This document shows, one piece after another, positions 50,224 through 60,329 of a DNA stretch of 64,000 bases. This DNA comes from Pseudomonas protegens (GTDB taxonomy: Bacteria; Pseudomonadota; Gammaproteobacteria; Pseudomonadales; Pseudomonadaceae), in contig NZ_CP060201.1 in the NCBI RefSeq assembly GCF_013407925.2, forward strand, positions 3,782,001 to 3,846,000, written 5' to 3'. Each line of letters opens with the position of its first letter. The first letter of the stretch is position 1. The notes beneath the pieces are model-generated. The model was given only the letters and a program-made list of their open reading frames with translations, was not told where the DNA came from and ran no database searches. The translations under genes were made by a program, and so were the position numbers.

Positions 50224-51927
50224 TTACTGCGCGGTCGGGCTGACGTCGCGCAGTGGCTTGCCACGTACCGGAGCGTCGCCGGCTACGTAGTAGTCGGCCT
50301 TGCTGCGGGGCAGCGGCTGACGGCCACGGATCTTGTCGGCGATTTTCTCGGCCATCATGATCGTCGGCGCGTTGAGGTTGCCGGTGGTGATGATCGGCAT
50401 GATCGAGGCATCCACCACGCGCAGGCCCTGCATGCCGTGCACGCGGCCCTGGCCGTCCACTACCGCCATGTCGTCGGTGCCCATCTTGCACGAGCAGGAC
50501 GGGTGGAACGCAGTCTCGGCGTGCTCGCGGATGAACTTGTCCAGCTGCTCATCGGTTTGCACCTCGATGCCCGGGCTGATCTCGCGACCGCGGAAGGCGT
50601 CCAGGGCCGGCTGCTGCATGATTTCCCGGGTCAGGCGGATGCCGTCGCGGAATTCCTGCCAGTCCTGCTCGGTGGCCATGTAGTTGAAGAGGATGCTCGG
50701 GTGCTGGCGCGGGTCCTTGGACTTGAGCTGCACGCGGCCACGGCTCGGCGAGCGCATGGAACCCATGTGCGCCTGGAAACCGTGCTCTTTCACACCGTTG
50801 CTGCCGTTGTAGTTAATCGCCACCGGCAGGAAGTGGTACTGGATGTTCGGCCATTCGAATTCCGGACGGGTACGGATGAAACCGCCGGCTTCGAACTGGT
50901 TGCTGGCGCCGATGCCGGTGCCGTTGAACAGCCACTCGGCACCGATGGCCGGCTGGTTCCACCACAGCAGCGATGGGTACAGCGACACCGGTTGGGTGCA
51001 GGCGTACTGCAGGTACAGCTCCAGGTGGTCCTGCAGGTTTTCACCCACGCCCGGCAGGTCGTGAACCACCGGGATGTCCAGGCTTTCCAGCAGGGCGCGG
51101 GGGCCGACGCCGGAGCGTTGCAGCAGTTGCGGCGAGGCGATGGCGCCGGAGCTGACGATCACTTCCTTGCGGGCGCGGGCTTCCACGCGCTCTTCGGTGC
51201 TGCCTTGCAGGTAGCTCACGCCCACCGCGCGCTTGCCCTCAAAGAGGATCTTGTCGGTCAGGGCGTGGGTGACGATGGTCAGGGTCGAACGCTTCTTGGC
51301 GATGTCCAGGTAGCCGCGGGCGGTGCTGGAGCGACGGCCTTTGGGGGTCACGGTACGGTCCATCGGACCGAAGCCTTCCTGCTGGTAGCCGTTCAGGTCT
51401 TCGGTGCGCGGGTAACCGGCTTGTACGCCGGCTTCGACCATGGCGTGGAACAGCGGGTTGTTGCCGGCCTTGGGCGTGGTCACGCTGACCGGGCCTTCGC
51501 CACCGTGGTAGTCGTTGGGGCCGATATCACGGGTTTCCGCCTTGCGGAAATACGGCAGGCAGTCCAGGTAGGTCCAGTCTTCCAGGCCGGGCAGCTTGGC
51601 CCAGCCGTCGTAGTCCATGGCGTTGCCGCGGATGTAGCACATGCCGTTGATCAGCGACGAGCCACCCAGGCCCTTGCCGCGACCGCATTCCATGCGCCGA
51701 CCGTCCATGTGTGGCTCCGGGTCGGTCTCGTAGGCCCAGTTGTAGCGCCGGCCTTGCAGAGGGAAGGCCAGAGCCGCCGGCATCTGGGTACGGAAGTCGA
51801 AACGATAGTCCGGGCCGCCGGCTTCCAGCAGCAGGACAGTGACGCCTTCGTCTTCGGTCAGACGGGTCGCCAGGGTGTTACCGGCCGAACCGGCACCCAC
51901 AATGATGTAATCGTATTCTTGGGCCAT
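50224..51927 (-). CDS. betA: Choline dehydrogenase BetA
   Basis: A 567-residue GMC flavoprotein oxidising choline to betaine aldehyde (and on to betaine) at the membrane. N-terminal [23 protein letters not shown] is the FAD motif; [21 protein letters not shown] is the GMC signature; the catalytic His lies in [13 protein letters not shown]. Chosen start ATG 51927 with GGAG upstream. Third gene of betI-betB-betA on this strand; 142 bases with short repeats separate it from betB. Confidence 0.96.
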   Translation of the reverse strand: MAQEYDYIIVGAGSAGNTLATRLTEDEGVTVLLLEAGGPDYRFDFRTQMPAALAFPLQGRRYNWAYETDPEPHMDGRRMECGRGKGLGGSSLINGMCYIRGNAMDYDGWAKLPGLEDWTYLDCLPYFRKAETRDIGPNDYHGGEGPVSVTTPKAGNNPLFHAMVEAGVQAGYPRTEDLNGYQQEGFGPMDRTVTPKGRRSSTARGYLDIAKKRSTLTIVTHALTDKILFEGKRAVGVSYLQGSTEERVEARARKEVIVSSGAIASPQLLQRSGVGPRALLESLDIPVVHDLPGVGENLQDHLELYLQYACTQPVSLYPSLLWWNQPAIGAEWLFNGTGIGASNQFEAGGFIRTRPEFEWPNIQYHFLPVAINYNGSNGVKEHGFQAHMGSMRSPSRGRVQLKSKDPRQHPSILFNYMATEQDWQEFRDGIRLTREIMQQPALDAFRGREISPGIEVQTDEQLDKFIREHAETAFHPSCSCKMGTDDMAVVDGQGRVHGMQGLRVVDASIMPIITTGNLNAPTIMMAEKIADKIRGRQPLPRSKADYYVAGDAPVRGKPLRDVSPTAQ

Positions 51928-51945
51928 TGGAGCCTCCGTGGAGAG

Positions 51946-52069
51946 CTGCAAGCCTCAAGCTTCAAGCTGCAGGGAAGGCAGCGAAGCGGGCTTGGCATTG
52001 AATGGGGAGCAGGCGGCAAGCCAGGCTGTTGCCTGGGCCTGCCGCTTGTAGCTGGCTGCTGGCAGCTGC
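51946..52069. repeat. Degenerate short-repeat tracts between betB and betA
   Basis: AGCTGCAAGCCTCAAGCTTC near 51943 and TTGTAGCTGGCTGCTGGCAG near 52045. Both are imperfect 7-base units like those at 15703 and 47184; they could form hairpins in the betB-betA message. Confidence 0.55.
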
Positions 52070-53542
52070 TTAGAACACCGAGGCGTAGTCGCCCAGCTCG
52101 ACCTGCACCGACTTGATGCGGGTGAAGTTGTTCAGCGAGCTGATGCCGTTCTCACGGCCAACACCCGATTGCTTGTAGCCGCCAACCGGCATCTTGGCGT
52201 CGGATTCGCCCCAGGCGTTGATCCAGCAGATACCGGCTTCGAGCTGATGAATCACGCGGTGGGCGCGGTTCAGGTCCTTGGTGACGATACCGGCGGCCAG
52301 GCCGAAGTCGGTGTCGTTGGCGCGGCGGATCACTTCTTCTTCGGTTTCGTAGGTCAGGATCGCCATCACTGGGCCGAAGATTTCTTCACGGACGATGGTC
52401 ATGTCGTCGGTGCAGTCGGTGAACACGGTCGGCGCCACGAAGGCACCCTTGGCGAATTCGCCGTCGGTCAGGCGCTCGCCGCCGCACAGTACGCGGGCAC
52501 CTTCTTCTTTACCCTTGGCGATGTAGCCCAGCACGCTTTCCATGTGCTGGAAGCTGACCAGCGGACCGAAGTTGGTGTTTTCGTCTTCCGGGTTGCCGAT
52601 GCGGATGCGCGCCACGCGCTCGGCGATCTTGGCTTCGAAAGCGGCCTTCAGGTGGCTCGGTACGAACACTCGGGTGCCGTTGGTGCAGACCTGACCGGAA
52701 CTGTAGAAGTTGGCCATCATCGCGGTGTCGGCGGCGCGGTCCAGGTCGGCGTCGTCGAAGATGATCAGCGGCGACTTGCCGCCCAGTTCCATGGTCACGT
52801 CTTTGAGCGAGGAGCTGGAAGCGCTGGCCATGACCTTCTTGCCGGTGTCGGTGCCGCCGGTGAAGGAGACTTTCTCGATGCGCGGGTGCTCGGTCAGCCA
52901 GGTGCCGACTTCACGGCCGCTGCCGGTCAGCACGTTGAACACGCCCGCCGGCAGGCCGGCTTCGGTGTAGATCTCGGCCAGTTTCAGGGTGGTCAGCGAA
53001 GTCACTTCGCTGGGCTTGAAGATCATCGCGTTACCGGCGGCCAGGGCCGGCGCGGATTTCCACAGGGCGATCTGGATCGGGTAGTTCCAGGCGCCGATGC
53101 CGGCCACCACGCCCAGGGGCTCGCGACGGGTGTAGACGAAGGAGGTGGTGCGCAGCGGGATCTGCTCGCCTTCGATGGCCGGTACCAGGCCTGCGTAGTA
53201 CTCCAGCACGTCGGCGCCGGTGACGATGTCCACGTACTTGGTTTCGGAGAAGGCCTTGCCGGTGTCCAGGGTTTCCAGGGCGGCCAGTTCGTCATTGCGC
53301 TCGCGGAGGATTTCCACGGCGCGACGCAGGATGCGCGAACGCTCCATGGCGGTCATGGCGGCCCAGATCTTCTGGCCTTTTTCGGCGCTGACCACGGCGC
53401 GTTCCACGTCATCAAAGGTCGCACGTTGCACTTGTGCGAGAACTTCACCGTTGGCCGGGTTGATGGCATCGAAGGTAGCGTCGCTGCCGGCATCGGTGTA
53501 GCCGCCGTCGATGTAGAGTTTTTGCAGTCCGAAACGGGCCAT
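52070..53542 (-). CDS. betB: Betaine aldehyde dehydrogenase BetB
   Basis: A 490-residue NAD(P)-dependent aldehyde dehydrogenase making glycine betaine. Motifs: [59 protein letters not shown] (Glu) and the catalytic Cys in [12 protein letters not shown]. The start gives [15 protein letters not shown], as in known BetB. Together with BetA it completes choline to betaine. It starts 81 bases after betI on the same strand. Confidence 0.97.
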   Translation of the reverse strand: MARFGLQKLYIDGGYTDAGSDATFDAINPANGEVLAQVQRATFDDVERAVVSAEKGQKIWAAMTAMERSRILRRAVEILRERNDELAALETLDTGKAFSETKYVDIVTGADVLEYYAGLVPAIEGEQIPLRTTSFVYTRREPLGVVAGIGAWNYPIQIALWKSAPALAAGNAMIFKPSEVTSLTTLKLAEIYTEAGLPAGVFNVLTGSGREVGTWLTEHPRIEKVSFTGGTDTGKKVMASASSSSLKDVTMELGGKSPLIIFDDADLDRAADTAMMANFYSSGQVCTNGTRVFVPSHLKAAFEAKIAERVARIRIGNPEDENTNFGPLVSFQHMESVLGYIAKGKEEGARVLCGGERLTDGEFAKGAFVAPTVFTDCTDDMTIVREEIFGPVMAILTYETEEEVIRRANDTDFGLAAGIVTKDLNRAHRVIHQLEAGICWINAWGESDAKMPVGGYKQSGVGRENGISSLNNFTRIKSVQVELGDYASVF

Positions 53543-53623
53543 AGTGTCCTCGCAAGTGCATTAAGTAGTGGGCTTGACCACCGGGCGTGTCCCGAAGTTC
53601 AGGGCGCGCTGATCAGTGGCGGT

Positions 53624-54244
53624 TCAGGGGCCGAGCGTCTCTTTTGTGCTCTGGCGCTCCTGCTTAGCCAGTTGTAGATCCATGTATTCGTAAGCGATCC
53701 GTATCGCCTGGTCGGTGTCGAATGCATCACCCGACAAGGCACCACGCAGCCACAAACCGTCGATCAAAGCCGCCAGGCCGCGGGCAGCCTTGCGCGCATG
53801 GTAGAGCGGCAGGGCACGGCGGAACTGGCAACACAGGTTGGAATACAAGCGGTGGTCGTTGATCCGCTGCAACCTGTGCAAATCGGGCTGGTGCATGCTG
53901 GAAGCCCAGAAGGCCAACCAGGTTTTCATTGCCGGGCCGTTCACCTGGCTGGCATCGAAGTTGCCCTCGATGATCACTTTCAGGTGAGCGCGCGGACTGT
54001 CGTCCGTCAGGGCCTGGCGGCGTGCTCTGACGCCTTCGTTGAGCATGCTCATGATGTAACCCATCGTCGCTGCGATCAGGCCGTTCTTGTCCCGAAAGTA
54101 GTGACTGATGATGCCGTTTGAAACACCGGCCAAACGGGCGATCAGCGCAATGCTGGCGTCCCCCATTCCGACCTGATCGACCGCTTGCAGCGTGGCTTCG
54201 ATCAATTGCTGGCGGCGTATGGGTTGCATACCGACCTTGGGCAT
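53624..54244 (-). CDS. betI: Transcriptional repressor BetI (TetR family)
   Basis: A 206-residue TetR protein: helix-turn-helix [32 protein letters not shown] (residues about 31-62) and the BetI-type start [19 protein letters not shown]. BetI represses its own operon and betT; choline releases it. The operator is at 54315. First gene of the betIBA operon. Confidence 0.95.
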   Translation of the reverse strand: MPKVGMQPIRRQQLIEATLQAVDQVGMGDASIALIARLAGVSNGIISHYFRDKNGLIAATMGYIMSMLNEGVRARRQALTDDSPRAHLKVIIEGNFDASQVNGPAMKTWLAFWASSMHQPDLHRLQRINDHRLYSNLCCQFRRALPLYHARKAARGLAALIDGLWLRGALSGDAFDTDQAIRIAYEYMDLQLAKQERQSTKETLGP

Positions 54245-54314
54245 CTGATACCTCTCCTTAGGCCTGTCGGCGGGCGTATGACGCCAGTCGACTTGTGGGC
54301 CAGTCTATTTTGTT

Positions 54315-54334
54315 TTGATTGAACGTTCAATCAA
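54315..54334. promoter_or_regulatory. BetI operator palindrome
   Basis: TTGATTGAACGTTCAATCAA is a perfect 20-base palindrome, 71 bases before the betI ATG. It carries the TetR-type TTGAACGTTCAA core used by BetI in other proteobacteria. Confidence 0.88.
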
Positions 54335-54585
54335 CAAAGAATAAGATCTGCGACAAATCGTCGCTGCCTGGGGAGGTTTTCCTACTCGCGGACGGCGGGA
54401 AAACGACCTCCGAAATAGCCCAAAACTTACACGTGGCATGGCGTGGACCGGCAAGAGTAAGAACGTGTTGAAGGGGCAGGACGCTCCGGGGAACAGGCGA
54501 CGAGCTGCAGGTTCGTCACTGACCTTGGATGCGGGTGCGCAACGCGGCTTTTGCGGTTTCGGGCTTTTTCGGGGTGTCTTTATAT

Positions 54586-54625
54586 CACCCGATGATCGGC
54601 TGCCAACTAACCGATTGGTCGGGTG
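54586..54625 (+). promoter_or_regulatory. Imperfect hairpin in the betT leader
   Basis: CACCCGA-TG-ATCGG, an 11-base loop, CCGAT-TGG-TCGGGTG. The two-part stem with an internal bulge ends 48 bases before the betT ATG and directly follows a TATATC. It may be an RNA structure or an operator. Confidence 0.5.
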
Positions 54626-54673
54626 CGGTGTTGCCTTGTGTCCTTCTCTCGCACTGCCTGGAGCATCTGTGCA

Positions 54674-56683
54674 ATGAGTTCTGCCTCTCTTATAAAGACC
54701 CCACCGGAGAAGGTGCGGGTCAACGGTTGGGTGTTCTACACCTCCACCGCGCTGATCCTGTTGTTGACCGCCATTCTGATCATCGCCCCGCAAGAGGCCG
54801 GCAGATTGCTGGGCATTGCCCAGGCCTGGTTGTCCCGCAGCTTCGGCTGGTACTACATGGTGGTGATCGCCGCCTACCTGGTGTTCGTGGTGGGCCTGGC
54901 GTTCTCCTCCTACGGCAAGCTCAAGCTGGGGACCAAGCAAGACACCCCGGACTTCAGCTACGGCGCCTGGGCGGGGATGCTGTTCTCCTCCGGCATCGGT
55001 ATCTCGCTGCTGTACTTCGGTGCTTCCGAGCCCCTGGACCACTACTTCAATCCGCCGGAAGGCGTACCCGGCAGCAACCTGGCGGCACGCCAGGCGTTGC
55101 AGCTGACCTTCCTGCACTGGGGCCTGCATGGCTGGGCGATCTATGCCCTGGTGGGTTTGGCGGTGGCGTACTTCGCCTATCGGCATAACCAGCCGCTGGC
55201 GCTGCGTTCGGCGTTGTACCCGCTGGTGGGCGAGCGTTGGGTCAAGGGCGCGGCCGGCCACGCGGTGGACGGTTTCGGCATGTTCGTGACCCTGCTGGGC
55301 CTGGTGACCAACCTCGGGATTGGTTCGATGCAGGTGTCTTCCGGCCTGGAAAACCTGTTCGGCATGGAGCACAGCAACACCAACCTGCTGATCGTGATCA
55401 TCGTCATGAGCACGGTGGCCACCATCGCTGCGGTGTCCGGCGTGGAGAACGGCATTCGCCGCCTGTCCAACCTGAACATCGTGCTGTTCAGCGGCCTGTT
55501 GATCTTCGTCCTGCTGTTCGGCCCGACCCTGCACCTGCTCAACGGCTTCGTGCAGAACATCGGCGACTACCTCAACGGTGTGGTGCTCAAGACCTTCGAC
55601 CTCTATGTGTATGAAGGCGACAACGCCAAGTCCGACCGCTGGCTGGGCCTGTGGACCCTGTTCTACTGGGCCTGGTGGATTTCCTGGGCACCTTTCGTGG
55701 GCATGTTCATTGCGCGTATTTCCCGCGGTCGCACCGTGCGGGAGCTGGTGGCCGGCGTGCTGCTTATTCCCCTGGGCTTCACCCTGGCCTGGCTGTCGAT
55801 CTTCGGTAACTCGGCCCTGGACCTGGTGGTCAACCAGGGCGCGGTGGAGCTGGGCAAGACGGCGCTGGAACAGCCGTCCATGGCGATCTACCAACTGCTT
55901 GAGCACTACCCGGCATCGAAGATTGTCATCGGTGTCTCGATCTTCGTCGGCTTCGTGCTGTTCCTGACCCCCGCCGACTCCGGCGCGGTGATGATGGCCA
56001 ACCTGTCCTGCAAGGGCGGCAACGTCGACGAAGACGCCCCGCACTGGCTGCGGATCTTCTGGTCGGTGGTGATCACCCTGGTGACTATCGGTCTGTTGTT
56101 CGCCGGCAACTTCGAAGCCATGCAGACCATGGTGGTGCTGGCCGGCCTGCCGTTCTCGGTGGTGCTGATCTTCTTCATGTTCGGCTTGCACAAGGCCATG
56201 CGCCAGGACGTGCAGATCGAGCAGGAACAAGCGCAACTGGCCGAGCGCGGCCGTCGCGGCTTCAGCGAACGCCTGAGCCAGCTGGACCTGCAACCGACCC
56301 AGTCGGTGGTGCAGCGCTACATGGACAAGCACATCAGCCCGGCCCTGCAGGAAGCCGCCGCGCAACTGCGCAACCTGGGCCATGAGGTGCAGGCCAACCT
56401 GGGCAAGTCCAAGAATCTGCTGGGCCTGCGGGTGGAAATGGAAGAGGGCAATCCCTTCGTCTATGAAGTGAGCCTGGACGGCTACCTGGCGGCGCCGAGC
56501 GAATCGACCCAGCCGGAAGGGGCGGACAGCGAAGTGCGCAGCCGTTTCTACCGCGCCGAGGTCTACCTGCACAACGGCAGCCAGGAATACGACTTGATGG
56601 GCTTCACCCAGGAGCAGATCACCCGTGATGTGCTCGATCAGTTCGAAAGCCATCGGCAGCTCCTCGGCCGTGTCTATAGCTGA
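54674..56683 (+). CDS. betT: BCCT-family choline transporter BetT
   Basis: A 669-residue transporter with 12 helices. The BCCT motif WTLFYWAWWISWAPFVGMFIARISRGRT is present, and the Trp-rich substrate site is clear. The last 150 or so residues form a long hydrophilic C-terminal domain, typical of osmoregulated BetT. It imports choline with protons or sodium. Start ATG 54674 follows TGGAG; upstream in-frame codons lack similarity. Divergent from betI and, by the operator, probably repressed by BetI. Confidence 0.95.
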   Translation: MSSASLIKTPPEKVRVNGWVFYTSTALILLLTAILIIAPQEAGRLLGIAQAWLSRSFGWYYMVVIAAYLVFVVGLAFSSYGKLKLGTKQDTPDFSYGAWAGMLFSSGIGISLLYFGASEPLDHYFNPPEGVPGSNLAARQALQLTFLHWGLHGWAIYALVGLAVAYFAYRHNQPLALRSALYPLVGERWVKGAAGHAVDGFGMFVTLLGLVTNLGIGSMQVSSGLENLFGMEHSNTNLLIVIIVMSTVATIAAVSGVENGIRRLSNLNIVLFSGLLIFVLLFGPTLHLLNGFVQNIGDYLNGVVLKTFDLYVYEGDNAKSDRWLGLWTLFYWAWWISWAPFVGMFIARISRGRTVRELVAGVLLIPLGFTLAWLSIFGNSALDLVVNQGAVELGKTALEQPSMAIYQLLEHYPASKIVIGVSIFVGFVLFLTPADSGAVMMANLSCKGGNVDEDAPHWLRIFWSVVITLVTIGLLFAGNFEAMQTMVVLAGLPFSVVLIFFMFGLHKAMRQDVQIEQEQAQLAERGRRGFSERLSQLDLQPTQSVVQRYMDKHISPALQEAAAQLRNLGHEVQANLGKSKNLLGLRVEMEEGNPFVYEVSLDGYLAAPSESTQPEGADSEVRSRFYRAEVYLHNGSQEYDLMGFTQEQITRDVLDQFESHRQLLGRVYS

Positions 56684-56724
56684 GTGAAGTAACGGACCGC
56701 TCCCGACGGAGCGGCTCCAGCCGC

Positions 56725-56808
56725 TGTAGGAGTCGGCTGCCGGCGAAGGCGCCCTTCAGGGCACTGCAAGGCTTCAGGGCCTGTTCGCTGGCAAGCCAGC
56801 TCCTACAG
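56725..56808. repeat. REP-type inverted pair, family A
   Basis: GTAGGAGTCGGCTGCCGGCG faces GCTGGCAAGCCAGCTCCTAC between convergent betT and cbcV. Left arm has the same deletion as the copy at 21858. Confidence 0.82.
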
Positions 56809-56828
56809 AAGGGGGGGGCCGTTAAAGC

Positions 56829-56856
56829 AAAACGCCGCGATTGCTCGCGGCGTTTT
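56829..56856 (-). terminator. Rho-independent terminator of cbcXWV
   Basis: On the minus strand AACGCCGCGAGC-AATC-GCGGCGTT with a following TTGCTTTAA, 15 bases after the cbcV stop. Confidence 0.85.
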
Positions 56857-56868
56857 CGTGTCTGCGGC

Positions 56869-58047
56869 TTAACCCAGGTTCTTGCCGAGCAGCGCGTGGT
56901 AAAGCTCGCTGTCGCCCAGGATGCCCACCACTTGCTGGTTGTCGTGGAGCACCAGTTTGTTGCCGGTCTGGTAGCGGATCTGCAGCGCGTCGCGCATGCC
57001 GATATTGGAGTCCACCAGGGTCGGACGCCGGCCCAGTTCTTCCACCGCCTGCCCTGGAGTCCAGTTCTGCAGGTCCATGTGCGAGCCGTTGCGGCGGGCG
57101 CCCTTGATGGTGTTGCCTTCCGCCAGGTCGAGCCAGGAATCGCCGCCCGGGTCCAGGCACACCGAGCCGTTGACCCGCTTGCAGTTGTCCAGGCTGCGCA
57201 TCAGGCTGCGACCGCAAAGCACGTTCAGCGGGTTGGTGTGGGCGACGAAGGTGCGCACATAGTCGTCCGCGGGGTTGAGCACGATCTCTTCCGGCTTGCT
57301 GTACTGGATGATCCGCCCGTCTTTCATGATGGCGATGCGGCTGCCCAGTTTCAGGGCTTCGTCCAGGTCGTGGCTGACGAAGACGATGGTCTTGCTCAGC
57401 TTGCGTTGCAGTTCCAGCAATTCGTCCTGCAGCCCCTGGCGGATCAGCGGGTCGAGGGCCGAGAAGGGTTCGTCCATCAGCAGGATATCGGCGTCCATGG
57501 CCAGGGCGCGGGCCAGGCCCACGCGCTGCTGCATGCCGCCGGACAGCTCGTCGGGCTTCTTGTTGCGCCACTGGGTCAGGCCCACCAGTTCGAGTTTCTC
57601 GTCCACCAGCTTGCGCCGTTCCTTCTCCGGTCGGCCCTGCATCTCCAGGCCGAAGCTGATGTTCTCGCGCACCGTCAGCCAGGGCATCAGGGCGAACTTC
57701 TGGAACACCATGGCGATGCGCTGGGTGCGCATCATCTTCAGCTCGGCGGGGGTACAGGAGGCAATGTCGATCTGCTTGCCTTCGTGCTCGACGAACAGCT
57801 TGCCGCGGCTCACGGTGTTGAGGCCGTTGATGCAACGCAACAGGCTGGACTTGCCGGAGCCGGAAAGGCCCATGAGTACGCAGATCTCGCCTTTCTGGAT
57901 GTCCAGGCTGGCTTTTTCCACGCCGACGATTTGTCCGGTCTTTTTCAGGATCTCGTTGCGGGTCATGCCCTGGTCCAGCAGCTTGAGCGCCTCCCGAGGA
58001 TCCTTGGAGAAGATAACGTCTACGTTGTCGAAGCGGATTATGCTCAT
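56869..58047 (-). CDS. cbcV: Choline/betaine/carnitine ABC transporter ATPase CbcV
   Basis: A 392-residue ATPase of the ProV type: Walker A MGLSGSGKSSLLRC, signature LSGGMQQRVGLARAL, Walker B ILLMDEPFSALDPL, then a C-terminal region of about 110 residues with a CBS-like fold (residues about 280-392). It drives uptake of quaternary amines. ATG overlaps the cbcW stop by four bases. In P. aeruginosa the same gene order cbcV-cbcW-cbcX-sdaB-gbdR is found. Confidence 0.93.
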   Translation of the reverse strand: MSIIRFDNVDVIFSKDPREALKLLDQGMTRNEILKKTGQIVGVEKASLDIQKGEICVLMGLSGSGKSSLLRCINGLNTVSRGKLFVEHEGKQIDIASCTPAELKMMRTQRIAMVFQKFALMPWLTVRENISFGLEMQGRPEKERRKLVDEKLELVGLTQWRNKKPDELSGGMQQRVGLARALAMDADILLMDEPFSALDPLIRQGLQDELLELQRKLSKTIVFVSHDLDEALKLGSRIAIMKDGRIIQYSKPEEIVLNPADDYVRTFVAHTNPLNVLCGRSLMRSLDNCKRVNGSVCLDPGGDSWLDLAEGNTIKGARRNGSHMDLQNWTPGQAVEELGRRPTLVDSNIGMRDALQIRYQTGNKLVLHDNQQVVGILGDSELYHALLGKNLG

Positions 58048-58889
58048 GCGTCACCCCCTACTTTGGCTTCAGGTTGTTTGCAGATACGGTCGAGCATGAT
58101 CGCCAGCAGCACGATGGCCAGACCGGCTTCAAAGCCCAGGGCAATGTCGGCGGTATTGAGTGCGTTGACCACGGGTTTGCCCAGGCCGTCGGCGCCGACC
58201 AGGGCGGCGATCACCACCATCGACAGCGAGAGCATGATGCATTGGGTAATACCGGCGGCGATGCTCGGCATGGCGTGGGGCAGCTCAATGCGCGACAACA
58301 ACTGACGGCGCGAGCAGCCAAAGGCCTTGCCGGCGTCCATCAACTCTTGTGGAACATCGCGAATGCCCAGGTAGGTCAGGCGGATCGGCGCGGCGATGGC
58401 GAACACCACGGTGGAAATCAGGCCGGGCACCACACCCAGGCCGAACAGGGTCAGGGTCGGGATCAGGTAGACGAAGGTGGGAACGGTCTGCATCAGGTCC
58501 AGGACCGGACGCATCATGGTGAAGAACAGCGGCTTGTGCGCGGCGACGATCCCCAGCGGTACGCCGATGACCACGCAGACCAGGGTGGCGAACAGCACCT
58601 GGGCCAGGGTTTCCATGGTTTCCTGCCAGTACCCCAGGTTGAGGATCAGCAGGAAGGACAGCACGACAAATACGGTCAGGCCCCATTTGCGTTGGATCAT
58701 GTGCGCCAGCAGGGCGATCAGGCCGATCAGGGCCAGGGGGTTGAACCAGGTCAGCGCGAACGTCACGCCGTGGATCATGGTTTCCAGGGTGGTAGCGATC
58801 GCGTCGAAGGTGCCGGCGCCGTGCTTCGTCAACCACTCTACGAAAGCCGCGATGTACTGGCCCAGGGGGATTTTCTGATCAGTGAGCAT
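58044..58889 (-). CDS. cbcW: Choline/betaine/carnitine ABC transporter permease CbcW
   Basis: A 281-residue ProW-type permease with six to seven helices and the EAA-like loop GCSRRQLLSRIELPHAMPSI that contacts CbcV. The C-terminus is AIMLDRICKQPEAKVGGDA. I use ATG 58889 (MLTDQKIPLGQYIAAFVEW), as in known CbcW/ChoW; an ATG six codons upstream lacks a ribosome site. Coupled to cbcV by a four-base overlap. Confidence 0.92.
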   Translation of the reverse strand: MLTDQKIPLGQYIAAFVEWLTKHGAGTFDAIATTLETMIHGVTFALTWFNPLALIGLIALLAHMIQRKWGLTVFVVLSFLLILNLGYWQETMETLAQVLFATLVCVVIGVPLGIVAAHKPLFFTMMRPVLDLMQTVPTFVYLIPTLTLFGLGVVPGLISTVVFAIAAPIRLTYLGIRDVPQELMDAGKAFGCSRRQLLSRIELPHAMPSIAAGITQCIMLSLSMVVIAALVGADGLGKPVVNALNTADIALGFEAGLAIVLLAIMLDRICKQPEAKVGGDA

Positions 58890-58954
58890 GGTATTGAACG
58901 TCCGCATGCAAGGAAAAAACAGCCCGGGCGGGCAAGCCCGCCCGGCGTAAGCGA

Positions 58955-59902
58955 TTACTGGGCAAGCTTGGCTTTCACGGCTTCCAGGCCGGGTTTACCG
59001 TCAATGGTGGTCACGCCGGCGAGCCAGGTATCGAGCACCTGTGGATTCTTTTTCAGCCAGGCCTTGGCGGCCGCTTCAGGCTTCATCTTGTCGTCCAGCA
59101 CGTTGCCCATCAGGCTGCTTTCCATGTTCAGGGTGAACGACAGGTTCTTCAGCAACTGGCCGACGTTGCTGCATTCGGTGGTGTAGCCCTTGCGGGTGTT
59201 GGTGTAGATGGTGGCCTGGCCGAAGTTGGGGCCGAAGTACTCGTCACCCCCGGTCAGGTACTTCATCTTGAAGCGCGTGTTCATCGGGTGCGGTTCCCAG
59301 CCCAGGAACACCACCGCGGTGTCGCGTCGCTGAGCGCGCTCGACCTGGGACAGCATGCCTGCTTCGCTGGACTCCACCACCTTGAAGCCGGCGTCCTTCA
59401 GGCCGAAGGCGTTCTTGTCGATCATGGTCTGGATGGTGCGGTTGCCGTCGTTGCCCGGCTCGATGCCGTAGATCTTGCCGTCCAGTTCCTTCTTGAACTT
59501 GACGATGTCGGCGAAGTCTTTCAGGCCCTTGTCATACAAGGACTCGGGGACTGCCAGGGTGTACTTGGCGTTCTCCAGGTTGGCGCGCACGGTTTCCACG
59601 GTGCCGGCGTCGCGGTAAGGCTTGATGTCGTTTTCCATGGTCGGCATCCAGTTGCCGAGGAACACGTCCATGTTCTTGCCGTCGGCCAGGGACTTGTAGG
59701 TCACCGGCACGGAAATCATCGTGGTCTTGGTCTTGTAGCCCAGGGCGTTGAGCACAACGCTGGTGGTGGCGGTGGTCACGGTGATGTCGGTCCAGCCGAC
59801 ATCGGAGAAGTTTACGGTACTGCATTGCTCCGGTTCTGCGGCGTGTGCCAGAAGCGGCAGACTCAGCATGGCGGCCAACAACAACGACGGGGAACCTTTC
59901 AT
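58955..59902 (-). CDS. cbcX: Choline/betaine/carnitine-binding periplasmic protein CbcX
   Basis: A 315-residue binding protein with signal peptide MKGSPSLLLAAMLSLPLLAHAAE and then CSTVNFSDVGWTDITVTTATTSVVLNALGY, the ProX/ChoX-family start. Aromatic residues for the trimethylammonium group are plausible (e.g. FLGNWMPTM, VFLGWEPHPMN). Starts at ATG 59902 after AGGAG. First gene of cbcXWV. The three 21-base repeats at 60052 lie about 150 bases upstream. Confidence 0.93.
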   Translation of the reverse strand: MKGSPSLLLAAMLSLPLLAHAAEPEQCSTVNFSDVGWTDITVTTATTSVVLNALGYKTKTTMISVPVTYKSLADGKNMDVFLGNWMPTMENDIKPYRDAGTVETVRANLENAKYTLAVPESLYDKGLKDFADIVKFKKELDGKIYGIEPGNDGNRTIQTMIDKNAFGLKDAGFKVVESSEAGMLSQVERAQRRDTAVVFLGWEPHPMNTRFKMKYLTGGDEYFGPNFGQATIYTNTRKGYTTECSNVGQLLKNLSFTLNMESSLMGNVLDDKMKPEAAAKAWLKKNPQVLDTWLAGVTTIDGKPGLEAVKAKLAQ

Positions 59903-60329
59903 AGGGGGGACTCCTGGATGTTTTTCTGGCGGCGTGTGGACCGCGCTTATAAGTGTGGCGGTTGGTGTGCCGGGGACAGCTCTACCACCGTGCCTTGCAA
60001 TCGAGTCGAGACTGATCATGTACCAGTGAAAAACTGTCGCCTACGGGGTGCGTCGTATCCAGTACAGGGAGGGTCGCATCCAGTGTCGGTGAGGTCGCTT
60101 ACAGTGTTTCCGGGCATTTTTTCCAGCATCTGCACCGCAAAAAACGCCCGCAACCCGAGCCTCGCGCCAGGCGGCGTTGGTGGGCATGAGTGGGTCGGTG
60201 TCAGACGTCGCGAGGCACGGTAAAAGCCTGATGATGCGCCCTTCTCGGCGGATTGCAGCTTGAGCGTAGCAGCTCCGTCAGAGGGCGTTTTCGACGCCTG
60301 GACTGTGCTCATCGAGGAGTTACGCAGTA
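59903..60329. other. Divergent control region cbcX / sdaB
   Basis: No gene. It holds the 21-base repeat array at 60052-60111. An AT-poor stretch from 60120 to 60300 leads to sdaB. No -35/-10 pair is clear enough to call for either direction. Confidence 0.5.
60052..60111. promoter_or_regulatory. Three 21-base direct repeats, probable GbdR (AraC-type) sites
   Basis: GTCGTATCCAGTACAGG at 60052, GTCGCATCCAGTGTCGG at 60073 and GTCGCTTACAGTGTTTCC at 60094, each exactly 21 bases apart. Two helical turns between direct half-sites is the common AraC-family layout. A partial copy GTCGCCTACGGGGT is at 60036. GbdR is known to activate cbcXWV and sdaB. Confidence 0.7.

Larger units (their letters stand above)
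54245..54673. other. Divergent control region betI / betT
   Basis: No gene. It holds the BetI operator at 54315 and, close to betT, the hairpin at 54586. Left of the operator, 54245-54310 should contain the betI leader. The middle (54350-54560) is GC-rich with no clear boxes. A TATATC before the hairpin could be a betT -10, without a good -35. Confidence 0.5.

Noticed and set aside
60052..60111. Could the 21-base repeats be a short CRISPR array?
   Set aside because: Units are contiguous without spacers, only partly identical, and no cas genes are present; fits regulator half-sites.
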